In this document: positions 53,505-64,000 of the stretch, piece by piece | Position numbering within the stretch: the first letter of the stretch is position 1 | Layout of the letters: every line of letters begins with the position of its first letter | Notes under the pieces: model-generated | Databases searched by the model: none | The model's input: the letters and a program-made list of their open reading frames with translations, nothing else | Told to the model about the DNA's origin: nothing | Program-made: the position numbers and the translations under genes | Origin: Megamerina dolium | Lineage: Eukaryota; Arthropoda; Insecta; Diptera; Megamerinidae | Length of the DNA: 64,000 nt | Direction: 5' to 3' | Assembly (NCBI GenBank): GCA_963854835.1 | Contig: OY978526.1 | Span: forward strand, 60,481,149-60,545,148

Positions 53505-56500
53505 AATAAAGCTCTAAATTTGTTTAGTATAAATTTCTAGAAAATACTTTCAATTCAGAATACGAATTAATTTTGAAATAGTTACTTAAACATTTTGCCT
53601 ACTATTTTGTAGAGTGGCCCACGTTCATTAGGAATAAGATGACCCCAGTAGGTTTTAAGATTGCTAAAATGTAAAATTATATTTAAGGGTGCACATATCA
53701 AATCTTTTTTATTTATATCTATATGTACTTACTTCCTTTTCTCAATAATTGAAACAAAATTATATAGGAAAACGTGGTGGCCTTCGTTAGTCTTCAGATA
53801 TCATGAAGATACCAATAATTTTAATTAGATATTAACATTTCCAACATTTGTTCGACCCACTCTAATGTATATTATTAATTGTATTTATTCAATTCGATTG
53901 TGAAAAAAATAAAATCCCATATTTCCTGGTTATTTTATTGTATATATTGATATATATCTTTATATTATGTATATTGATTAAAGAGATACTTTTGGTAACC
54001 TTCGTACATAACAAGACAGAATTCATTTGGTTTCCATTACGAGTAAGTAGATAAGAAGCAATAAGACCTGTATCTGAGTATTTGTTAGATCAAAGTCAAC
54101 CAAACTAAATGCAAACGAATAATTCAGATTACGAATACATGTGTTCGAATTCCTACGAAATGTAAGTATCTCAATATATTCGCTTTGATACAATGCAATT
54201 CGCTATCTTTTTTAGACGTAAATTTATATGACAGAACACGTTGTAATTCTCAATTGCATACCTTTTGGTAGTCAAGGATTTACTCGACATTGCTAACGTA
54301 TACGGTCTTGTTACTTCCAAATAAATAGTAATTAATATTATCTTGTCTTTTATAGAATAGAGCGAAGACTGAACAGTTTTTGTTTGATACTTTTAAGTTT
54401 ATGTTGTTGTTTCTATTCGTTATACTTCGAACACCGGAATCATAGAGCATGTCAATAATGTAGCTAGCAAATAAATTGGCGGGAATATATAAATTTGCTA
54501 AGTTCTTACTTACATTATATTGCATGCTGTACATCTAATTATATTGAAATATTATACTTTTGATTGTAATTTTTCCAAAATTCGTTATTACCTATGATTT
54601 GCAAATTTGAAAATTGAAACTCTTTGAAGGTGTAACAACATTATTAATTCGTGGTTGCAGTAGAAGTAAAGTTAACAGTTGTACAATATTAAAGTTAGGC
54701 TATGCTTATGATCATATGTACATAAGAATGAGATAATGAAGAAAATAGATAAAATTTTAGTCAACTGCAATGATAGAGTTTACAGTTGCATGTATGGTTG
54801 TTAATATCAGAGAGAATAAGAGAATTACAGTTTCGTATATGATCTCGAGATTTAGTACATTCCAATAGAAAATGATAGTTTATTATATGAAAGTTAGCTC
54901 TGCGAGTCCCGAAATAGAAATAGTGCTGCGAGTCCCGATATAGAATTAGTGCTGCTGCGAACAACCTATAAAAAATTGGATTTGAAAAAACCAAACTACT
55001 TGCAAAAGTATATATCGAAATCTGTATGTAATCTAACAAAATCTTTAGCGCAACTCAATGATCTCAATTTAGCTGCATATACGATATCAATGGTACTTTA
55101 TCAGCAAAGAAATGGTTCGCCTCCTTTTTTACGGGCTTTTTTTTTATAAATAGCGCTGTAGTAAATAAACTATTCGCTATATGTATAAAAATCAAGGTTG
55201 TCTTTAATTGTAAAGTATTGTCACAATGTTATTATTACTAAATACAATATTGTATACAATATAAAAGAATATCGTTTTGTCCGTAAACTTGATTACGGCT
55301 CGGAATGGCACGATGGTTAGAGTAGAGAACCGAATTTGAATAGATCGGTCGATCGTCGCATGAGTGGCGAATATACAGCATATAAGGAATTTATGCGGAG
55401 AGTCAGGGTGGCCATATGGTAAGTATGAAATTCAGGTACGTTAATAAAAAGTAAGTGTTTATTTGACGTAACTTATATTTTCCTTCCTTTCAGGGACCAA
55501 CCATATGACTTGTATAAAGGGATTTAGATTGATGTTAAACTTGTATATCGCTTTGTCTGAACTATCACGAAAGAAATATGCTACATGTAAACAGCCATGA
55601 CCTTGATAAAGCATCTAAAATATTCTTGAGCAGAGCTTTCAACCATTCGATGGGAACTGGAGGATATCAAATGTAACTCAATATTTGAGCGCCATGTGAT
55701 GTGGAAGCAAACAATTTAATGAAACTTGTTTTCTTCTGCGATTCGCTACTAAAATGAAATGAAATTGAAGGCCTTTCTTTTGTTTATAGATACTTACAAA
55801 TTTTATCTCGCCCAAAAAATGGAATTAAATCAGTATGTAGTACCTGTATAAGACGAATGATATTTCCCCCATATACTTACAGAGTTCATTGTAGCCAATT
55901 GCCGATATGAAGAATGCAAAAAAAAAAAAACAAACAAACAAAAATTACTAAATACAGAGAATAAAAATTGAACATATATAAAGAATAATTAAAAAATAAA
56001 AAAGTATCTGTATACAAAGGATGCAATGAAAAACATATAGTACATTCATATGTATGTATACCATGTATAAATATAGATTGGAGATGGGGCAATTGCAACT
56101 GCAGTCAAATTGTATATAGGCATGCAAATATAGCATCTGCATACTCGTACACCATGTACGAGTATCATCAAAGTAAGATAGAGGAAAAAAATTGCTATTT
56201 CGACATTCCCACCATACATGTTATAGATGCAGGAAAATGCATTTTTGATTATGATTTACTTTACTATGCACATGGATAAAGCTGCATATGTAGGCTTAAA
56301 TGTATGTAAATGCAACATATATATAGTATACTCGTATGGATGTACATCTATACAACTGTAATAACTACACTCATGCAAAGTGGTTAGCTCAAAGAATTCG
56401 GCGATTTAGTTGCACTTTGTTAGATCAGGATTACTGGCGACTGTCATGAGAGTACTTAAAAGTCAATTTCAATGACAGGTTCCCCACGAACCACTAGCCA

Positions 56501-57182
56501 CTGTGCCACTAGCAGACAAATCTGCTATTGTGTTGCATCGTTCTGTTGAATCGATGAAATGTTAACCCCTTATGACGGATGTTCCAATATTATAAATTGT
56601 TAAAAAAATTTTCCATGAGAACTATATTTTTTTTATTGGCTTCATTGATATCTAAATTCGCATTCAGTTGTTGTTTATAAAATTAAAGCCCTAAACAATT
56701 CTTGAAACTTTTACCTTTGTATTATTTTATGTAGTAGATCCATGAAGTATTTACGGGTATGTCCAAAATTTGTTCAAAAACAATATTCATACCAACTTTC
56801 GCCTATCCTATCTAAATACAACATATTGGTGTTCGATATGCATTAGTTTCCCATTGGTTAATGTACATATGATAGAATATATATAATGTTACAGTTAGAT
56901 GTTAGGCTGTACTTGAGCAAATGCAAATGTTATGACTACTGATGGCTTTGATGCATCATACGCTACATATACAGTATGATAATAATGAGTTTAATAGTCC
57001 ATACCGTACAAATAATTAGCTACGAGTATACACCCTGCAAAAAATTGAGCGATTAATCTGTAAAGAGAGTAGTCCGGGATTCATCTTTTCTGGATCAATT
57101 TTTAAATTAATTAATATATTTAGAGATTTTCTACACTTTCAAGTTATTCCCTTTGAAGTCAGCAATAACATTTCACAGGTTA
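53505..57182. other. AT-rich non-coding stretch
   Basis: Contains a 26-bp tandem duplication (54901-54952) and a weak tRNA-like segment near 55300-55365. No coding gene or transposon is recognised. Confidence 0.45.
54901..54952 (+). repeat. 26-bp tandem duplication
   Basis: tgcgagtcccgaaatagaaa+tagtgc (54901-54926) is followed directly by the same unit with two changes (54927-54952), then tgctgcgaac. Confidence 0.85.
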
Positions 57183-57471
57183 GCGTAGGTGGTAGAGCGA
57201 CGGTTATAGAACATACGATAGCAAAACACACCATGTTGGGTACCCAAGTTCGAATCAGAGGAGAGTAGCAGAAAATACGTAAATTTTATTTGTACATTTA
57301 AATCTGAAATATATAAATCGGAATTTATAATGCAATGATTGAAAATAAATTGTTTGATTTGTACTCTGTACCCAGGTTCGAATCACGGCAAATTAAAACA
57401 AACAAAATTTTTTTTGTATGAGAATTATAATGCAATTAAGACAAATAAATTATTTTGATTCGAATAGCGGC
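57183..57471 (+). repeat. tRNA-like repeat with tandem box-B units
   Basis: A tRNA-like head has taggtggtagagcg (57186-57199, box A-like) and gttcgaatc (57248-57256, perfect box B). A second unit follows: gtacccaggttcgaatcacg (57368-57387). Each unit ends with a shared stretch resembling gaattataatgcaat and aataaattgtttgatt (57321-57360 and 57421-57460), and a third unit starts cgaatagcgg. Units are 100-123 bases. It is distinct from the SINE family above and looks like an old tandem-dimer SINE or a tRNA-derived satellite fragment. Confidence 0.55.
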
Positions 57472-58789
57472 GAGCAAAAATGGGTAAATTGTCTAATATT
57501 TCTACATATTTCGTTATTTTATAGTGGCACTGTATTTACTTATAAAAGGATTGAGTTTGAATTTCATAGGAAGTACAAGTTTTGTTAAAAGAAAAAGATT
57601 TTCGAAGTATTACAATGATGCATTGAAATATCATGCTATTTTTCATATAATTTTGTCGATATGTTAACAAGAAATTTCTCTACAGTTGGCCTAAAACGAC
57701 TTGTTTATACCGTGCACTCTATACTTTGCAAATAAGCTATAGTTAATATGTACATTAACATAAAGCATTTTGAATATTAATTTAATAATAATTGTTGACT
57801 TAATCAGAATAAATCAAATCACCTTTTGATCTAAAATATGTGGCTTTCACAGTGTTTAACAGTGAAGTAATTAATATTTCTTCGGTGAATATAACAACCA
57901 CTTTGATAGTAATACATAGTAACCATTTTTATAATTGCATTTTGCCAACAGTGTATTTTCGTGCACCTTAAACTTATTCTAATTTATCAAATCGTAAGAA
58001 GACGTTGTTAATTTGTATTTCAACTACCACCCAACGAAATTACATATTTACTATCAGACGCTAAAGGGTCATTTCAAGAATATAAGTTTTGCATTTATCA
58101 ATATCAATATGTAAAATATATAAAAATATTTTGGTTGCAACGTCTCTTTATAGCCCTTCCTCTTCTTCAGCACTAAATGCAATTAGACAGACATTCAAGT
58201 CAGCAGCAGCTTTAGTCTTATAATATCACCCAATAAGGTCATGTATGTACTTACATACATACATCAGTTTGTCTATGATTCTTTTTCGTATATGTACGTA
58301 CCTATGCCAAATTCAACAATATATACATTTACATACAAACAAACATGCATATGTCTCGTTTCGATTCAAATAGCCTATGTCTGGTTATGCAGTCACATGT
58401 ATGGTATGTAACGATACTTGTAGTAAGTACAATGACGATAGACGACGAATGCAATTAACTCTCACTTGAATCTATTTTTAAGGGTGTTGCATATTGCACA
58501 TTGCAATCTTCTTTATATCGATTTTGTATTGTTACTTGTAGTTGTTGTTTGTAAAGCTATCAATAGATACGTAACTATATATTCGTACGTAAATACGTAT
58601 ACTGTCTGGCTTGTCTTGACTGCTATTGCTGTTCTTGTAATTTGAGTATTCTTGCTATTTTGATCGTTTGATGAGTTTGGCAAGAATTGCAAATTTTGCA
58701 ATTACGATTACAATTTATATGTAAGTTGCAAATTATAGCCATAGAAACGATTTATGTTCACATACATATGCACAAACATAATTACCATA
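57472..58789. other. AT-rich non-coding stretch
   Basis: I see only AT-rich DNA with ACATAC runs near 58245-58265 and 58320-58350. No gene or element is recognised. Confidence 0.5.
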
Positions 58790-60097
58790 CAAGGTGCGAC
58801 AATTATGTATTAAGATTGCCTCTAGAAAACACAATTAAAATACGATATTTGCTAATTTTTCGGTATATTTATTCGAAATATTCTCCTCCTGATTCAATAC
58901 ACTTGTTACATCGATAGTGATTCAAACGCGTGTTCCAGCTCATTTTTCGGAATTGCCTCCAGTGCCCTCGTCGAAGCCCGTTGTATGGTCTGAATGTCAT
59001 CAAAAAGCATCCTTTCAACTTCAATTTCAGTTTTGGGAACAAAAAGAAGTCGCACGGTGCCAAATCAGGTAAATACGGCGGGTGATTCAACACACAGACC
59101 TGATTCCAAGACAAAAATTGACGAACAATGAGTGCTGTGTGACTCGGTGCATTATCGTGCAACAGAGACCAAGTTTTTGGATCGCGGTATTCTGGTCGAA
59201 CACGACGGATTCTGGACATCAAACGCTTCAAAACTTCGAGGCAACATGCGGAAGTAACTGTTTGACCAGTTGGAACAAATTCTTTGTGGATAATTCCTTT
59301 GCTATCGAAGAATGTGATGAGCATTGTTTTGATTTTTGATGGAACTTTTCGTATTTTTTTGGCTTGTGGTGAGTTTTTTTATTTCAATTCCACACTTTGA
59401 CGCTTGGTTTCTGGATCGTATTGGAAACACCATGTTTCATCACCCGTAACAATTGTTTTCAAGAAGTTTAGATAATTTTCAGCAACTGCAATCATGTCTC
59501 TAGAATGACTGACTCTCATTAATATTTGGTCCTCGGTCAATGTGTGTGGAACAAATCTCGCGCAGACCTTTGTTTTGCCCAAATCCTCGTGAAGAATGAG
59601 TCGGATAGTTTCTCTGTTGATGTTTAAGGCCTCTTCCATCATTTTCACTGAAGCATTACGGTCTTCTGTAATAAAATCACGAACTTTCTGGATCGCTTCC
59701 GGCGGCCGCACTGAAATTGGACTTCCTTCTTTTATTTCATCTTCCAGCTACTCTCTGCCATCCACAAGCCTTTAATGCCATATAAAAACATTTGATCTTG
59801 ATAAACAAGCATCGCCATACGCTTGCTGCATCATTCCGAATGTTTTTGATGCACTTTTACCAATTTTTGAGTGGAATTAAATGACCGCTCTTTGCTCCAT
59901 GTTAAAATTTCAACATCAAACGAACACGTGTTTTGTAAAATGAATGTCAATAAACATTAAATGTCAACCAAATGCCATGAGATTTTGACAGTTAGTAGAG
60001 GAAGGTTGAAGCTTCAAAACGCATGTGCTCACACATAGATGGCGCGCTTGGTTCTTGAGATATGGTACGATTCTTAATACATAATTGTCGCACTTTG
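58790..60097 (-). mobile_element. Full-length mariner with intact inverted repeats
   Basis: The element is 1308 bases, the normal mariner size. The left end reads CAAGGTGCGACAATTATGTA (continuing TTAAGA); the right end, reverse-complemented, reads CAAAGTGCGACAATTATGTA (continuing TTAAGA), so the 26-bp terminal inverted repeats differ at one position. Both ends are flanked by TA (58788-58789 and 60098-60099), the TA target duplication of the Tc1/mariner superfamily. The single transposase frame occupies 58869-59900. It differs in sequence and termini from the mariners at 10216 and 41962, so it is a separate lineage. The good repeats suggest it could still serve as a substrate if a matching transposase existed; that is inference. 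Confidence 0.95.
58869..59900 (-). pseudogene. Mariner transposase, one frame with four premature stops
   Basis: From ATG at 59900 a single frame of 344 codons reaches the natural stop at 58869. It starts MEQRAVI, then a TAA at codon 8 (59879-59877), TAA at codon 43 (59774-59772), TAG at codon 51 (59750-59748) and TAA at codon 174 (59381-59379). No frameshift was found. Catalytic residues are intact: IVTGDETW (Asp about codon 154), LLHDNAPSH (codon 249) and YLPDLAPCDFF (codon 284), with 34 residues between the last two (D34D). An N-terminal AYGDACLSRSNVFIWH block and NINRETIRLILHEDLG fit the DNA-binding region. The C-terminus is CIESGGEYFE, as expected. Decay is by point mutation only. Confidence 0.93.
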
Positions 60098-60639
60098 TAT
60101 ATAAATGGATAAACATAAGTGTGAGGAATTCCCGTTTGCCAAGAGTGAAAATAATAGGAATACATATGTACATATATATGTAAATTACCAAGACGCTTGA
60201 TGAAAGTGCATTTGGTTAAATTGTAATATAACCACTTTCATATTTACATATAATGTCGAATATGCATACATATGTCAATTATGAAGCTAATCAGAAGACT
60301 GATGAGTTGGCGCTTTTTAAGGGTACTAGTTTCAGTTCTATATACGTTGAGCTACATGTACATGTACCATATCACTTCACATGCGAAATGTCTAGCATAC
60401 AGTATGAGTAGATCTTACAACTCCACTAACTGGTAGGCATACAAGAACCCCTAATGCGTATTCCATTTAACACTCACTGTGCGATATGGTTAAGTCAAAT
60501 TGTATAGAGTTCTGACAACCTGGCTCGGTAGAAAACATAAAATTTGGATCATTTCAAAAAATTCTTTTAGCCCGAAAAAGCAAAGATAAATTCGAGACTC
60601 CTTTCTACTATTTCGAAGTAGGAATTTACTCTGCCGTAT
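60098..60639. other. Short non-coding stretch
   Basis: AT-rich sequence between a mariner and a LINE fragment. No feature is recognised. Confidence 0.5.
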
Positions 60640-61690
60640 ATCACTAGATTACAAGCTTTCTAAGCTGTAGACGAATAAGGGCAGAGTGGAATTAAGCCAT
60701 CATAACTAGGGAGGCATGTAGAGGTACCCCTCAGGGAGGTGTCCTATCACCGTTTCTATGGCTGTTGACGGTGAATAAAATGCTTAGGACATTTGATGGC
60801 AAAGCTCCGAAACTAGTAGCATATGCAGACGACATTGCTATAATAATAACGGGGGATGCCTATCAACGCTTAGTGCTTTAATGAACGATACTCTCAAAAC
60901 GATATATAACTGGGCAACAAACACTGGGCTAAGCGTAAATGCAGAAAAAGCGGACTTGTTACTTTTTACCAGAAAGTACAAGGTTCCGGCATGGACGCCG
61001 CCTAACCTAAACAATATTCTTCTGCCGCTAAACACAAATAGCAAATACCTAGGAGTAATCGTGGACAACAAATCGACGTGGAGGGACAATGTGAAGGAGC
61101 GGGTGAAGAAGGCAACAAATGCTTTATACGCATGTAAAAGGATGCTGGAACACGGCTTTCGGTAGATCTATATTGCTATATGGTGTTCTGGTCTGGTAGA
61201 CTGTAGTGAAAAAGAAGACATACATAAAGAGCTCAAAGACTCTCGAGGCTTTGTATCAGCAGGGCTATCAGAACAACTCCAACGGCGGCTCTTGAGGCCA
61301 TTTTTAATCTGCCGCCGATTGACTTGTATGCAAGGAATCGGGCAGCATACTCAGCTGAAATGCTACGTGTCACAAGACAACTTACTCGAAGACCCTTCGC
61401 ACACAGCTCCATTAATTGGAATGCATCGGTTAGCTCAGACTACTTTCAACTTTTATACTAACTTCTATATTCCAAAATGGAGGAGGGAGTTGGTGCTGGC
61501 GTATACTGTGCAGAACTTTGAATAAAAGAGTCATTTAAGCTTCTTGACTACTGCAGCGTGTTCCAGGCGGAGGTTTTTGCAGTCAAGAAAGCGGCAGAGC
61601 TTGCTTGTGTCGACGCTACTAACAGCTGCATCCAAAAAAGTCCAAGAGTACAAGGGAGCTTTAGACAGACTGGGGGCTACCAGTTTTGAG
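60640..61690 (+). mobile_element. RNase-H LINE fragment (I/R1-type group), truncated at both ends
   Basis: Contains the end of the reverse transcriptase and the start of RNase H. CRGTPQGGVLSPFLWLL and KLVAYADDIAIIITGD (YADD about 60820-60835) are followed by ORF 60881-61165 with WATNTGLSVNAEKADLLLFT and LNTNSKYLGVIVDNK. After frame changes, DYCSVFQAEVFAVKKAAELA (about 61540-61605) starts RNase H. No 3' untranslated region or tail is seen; similarity stops near 61690. It is of the same broad group as 47600-48490 but covers an upstream part, so I cannot tell whether they are one family. Several stops make it non-functional. Confidence 0.88.
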
Positions 61691-62875
61691 GGATTAAGTA
61701 ATTAAGTAAGTAAATTCCTGAGATTGGACTTGAGTTCCTTCTAAGATTTGCAAATGACACGCACATCCTAAGCTATGCTTACTATCGCTGAACTATGTAA
61801 CGAACAAACATTCCAATTAATATCATGAATAATTATCATAATTGTAACGAACAATCGGTTTTATAAGTATCATTAAAATATACTAAACAGACAGATAAGT
61901 TTATAATTACCACTTGTTTCATTTTATGTCAACAATCGAAAAGGGACCCGTCAAACAGCTAACAGTCGAAATTAGTGGGTGCTGGTTTTTATTGCTGACA
62001 TAAAAAAACATTTCTCGTTTTTGTTCGCTTACCTTCTCATGGAGTCCCTGATTACTCTATGTCATCCTTTACCTTTTCTACTCTTGTCCTCTTTCAATCT
62101 TCAAGAAATGACAATGTACATCATTTTAAAACTCATGGATATCAGTTTTAATCTTCAAAGTGACTTTTATAATTATTTTTTTTAACAAAAGTATAAATAA
62201 AACAAATAGTAATTTTCTGATAATACTATAACAATGGAAAAATGTTATACTCTATATAAATATCATTAAAATGTTAAAGTAATTCTAGATTCATAAAAAA
62301 AACAAAAACGACATGTTTTCTTTATCATTCTTTAAATGAACCAAACAATTGTATATATATAAATAATAGACACGAATGGTTTTTTTTTTAAATCATTTTC
62401 GAAGTAATGCAAATAATTACTGGAATATTCTTTTTGTAGCGAATTAACCAATATTTAAAAAAAATCAAGACAACTTGTGCAGTAATTAAAATAAATTAAT
62501 TACTGGAAATTCATATTTTAATGAGTTAAAAAAACATTTTTTTTTAAATCAAGATATACTTACAGGAAATACTTTTGGTGACAATTTAATTAATCTCGAA
62601 TAAAAGTAAGTAAGAAAGGCAAGTATCTTTAAGTAATAATAGAAATTAAATAATTAATATGTAATATAAAATCCTTGAGGGCAAAAATTGATGTTATCTT
62701 AGATTCTGGACTGGATTTGTTTGTTGTTTCTGTTTCCAAATTATTGATGCATATATTTGTTATACCAGGTGATTTATTAGCAACTTTCTTTTTGGCAACA
62801 CTGTTTTTGGAAGCTCAGCTGTTTTTGTCTAACATGTTACTGTCAAACATGTTTAGTTTGCTCTATAATTTAATC
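61691..62875. other. AT-rich non-coding stretch
   Basis: Rich in A and T runs with no recognised gene. The left terminal repeat of the following DD41D element probably lies near 62790-62870, but I could not define it. Confidence 0.45.
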
Positions 62876-63926
62876 ATGAATCGACTTACAAACGAACAAC
62901 GCTTTTAGATTATTGAATTTTATTATCAAAATTCATGCTCGGTTAAAAAAGTGCATCGTGCACTTCTACCATTTCATGGTCAGTTTAGGCCAACTTCTGA
63001 GACGGCTGTTTGGAATCTTGTGACTAAATTTCGCACCAAATTTATATTAATGGACATTAAACCAACACGCATACGTAGAGTGCAGACAGAGGAAAATATC
63101 GCAGCTGTATCCGCCAGTGTTGTTGATGACCGTGAATTATCGATTCGGCGTCGTTCGCAGCAATTTGGCCTCTGTTACTACACTTGCGGAAGAATTTGAG
63201 TGTAAAACCTTTTAAAATACAGCTGATGCAAGAATTGAAGACATACGACCTAGCACAATGGTGAACTTTTGGTGAATGGGCAAAGTTGGATGAAGATCCA
63301 CTTTTTTATCGGAAAATTGTGTTCAGCGACAAAGCTCATTTCTTGTTGAATGGATACGTGAACAATCAAAATTGCCGTATTCGATGTGAAGAGCAACCAG
63401 AAATATTGCAAGAACTTTAAAAACATCCCGAAAAATGCACTGTTTTGTGTGGATTATGGGCCAGTGGCATCATTGGACCATATTTTTTTAAAGACGACGA
63501 AGGCAGGAATGTTACTGTGAAAGGCGAGTTTTACCGTACGATGATTACAAACCTTGTTCTGCCCAAAATTGAAGAGCTGGACTTGGCTGCCATGTGATGT
63601 ACCACATGCCACACAGCACGCGAAACAATGGCCCAATTGAGAGGCGAGTTCGGTGAACAGTTTATTTCACGTTTGGGGACGGTCAATTGGCCGCCTATAT
63701 CGTGCGATTTAACGCCTTTATACTATTTTTTGTGAAGCTATGTTAAGGCTCATATCTATAGCGACGAGCTCACAACGGTTGACGAACTGAAAGCCAATAT
63801 CGAAGACTTTATTCGTGAGATACAGGCCGATATGTTGGAGAGAGTATGCCAAAATTGGACCCAGCGTATGAAGATTTGAGGTGCAGCCGCGGTCATCATT
63901 TACATGAAATCATCTTTAAACATTGA
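62876..63926 (+). pseudogene. DD41D (rosa-type) mariner transposase, degraded
   Basis: Near full length. It begins MNRLTNEQRF with a TAG at codon 11, then CSVKKVHRALLPFHGQF, TEENIAAVSASVVDD and RELSIRRRSQQFGL. After a frame change, KIQLMQELK, DPLFYRKIVFSDKAHFLLNG (first Asp kept) and NCRIRCEEQPE follow. The second catalytic region, normally QDGATCHTAR, reads AM*CTTCHTAR (about 63590-63620), losing the Asp. The third, normally CDLTPLDYF, reads CDLTPLYYFL (about 63695-63735), an Asp-to-Tyr change. Placing the expected residues gives 41 between the second and third Asp, hence DD41D. The end, after a +1 shift, is CSRGHHLHEIIFKH with TGA at 63924-63926. It is catalytically dead. Confidence 0.88.
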
Positions 63927-64000
63927 ATTATATAGATCGTTCTCTCGACTCGAATAAAGATTTCATACATTTCTCTAAATTTGTTTTTTATACCCTGCAT
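63927..64000 (+). mobile_element. 3' flank of the DD41D element, cut by the window edge
   Basis: Contains aataaagatttcatacattt and ends ttttataccctgcat. This is probably the 3' untranslated part and possibly the right terminal repeat, but the window ends before it can be confirmed. Confidence 0.4.

Overview
This is eukaryotic, visibly AT-rich nuclear DNA, most likely from a higher fly. Tephritid (fruit-fly) ancestry fits best: the window holds several mariner lineages including DD41D 'rosa-type' transposases, RTE-like and RNase-H-bearing non-LTR retrotransposons, tRNA-headed SINEs, long (TA)n arrays and abundant ACATATG/CAACAG-type simple repeats. This assignment is an inference from repeat content; no species marker gene is present. 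I found no exon of a host gene that I can name and no genuine tRNA or rRNA gene. The window reads as a long intron or intergenic domain whose recognisable content is almost entirely transposon-derived.

Layout. 0-8 kb: a SINE in reverse orientation with a perfect 12-bp target-site duplication (TSD), AT-rich filler, a GC-richer unassigned block, and a reverse-strand 5'-truncated LINE (6017-7762). 8-11 kb: filler and a damaged mariner (10216-11116). 11-30 kb: a long gene-free tract of simple repeats, with (TA)n arrays at 15.9 kb and four more between 26.5 and 27.4 kb, plus a 42-bp palindrome at 20.7 kb. 30.9-34.9 kb: a short internally deleted copy of the 6-kb LINE with a 13-bp TSD, then an RTE-like LINE that keeps both ends but has lost the centre of its reverse transcriptase. 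38.2-39.2 kb: a very old mariner recognisable only by piecing frames together. 42.0-42.9 kb: another mariner (reverse).

44.8-53.5 kb is a SINE/LINE cluster. It holds five SINE copies, one nested inside an older copy, and the 3' end of an RNase-H LINE whose terminal sequence resembles the 3' tail of one SINE subfamily. 57.2 kb has a second kind of tRNA-like repeat. 58.8-60.1 kb is a full-length reverse-strand mariner with both inverted repeats and a TA duplication, killed by four stop codons. 60.6-61.7 kb is a second RNase-H LINE fragment. 62.9-64.0 kb is a near full-length DD41D mariner with a substituted catalytic residue.

How parts interact. The SINEs encode nothing. The tail of one subfamily suggests it borrowed the retrotransposition machinery of a LINE like that at 47.6-48.5 kb. 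Every transposase and reverse transcriptase here is broken, so nothing in the window looks autonomous. The most noteworthy signals are the SINE-LINE tail sharing and the SINE-in-SINE nesting, the tandem tRNA-like repeat at 57.2 kb, and the inverted TATCGATA cluster at 48.84-48.94 kb.
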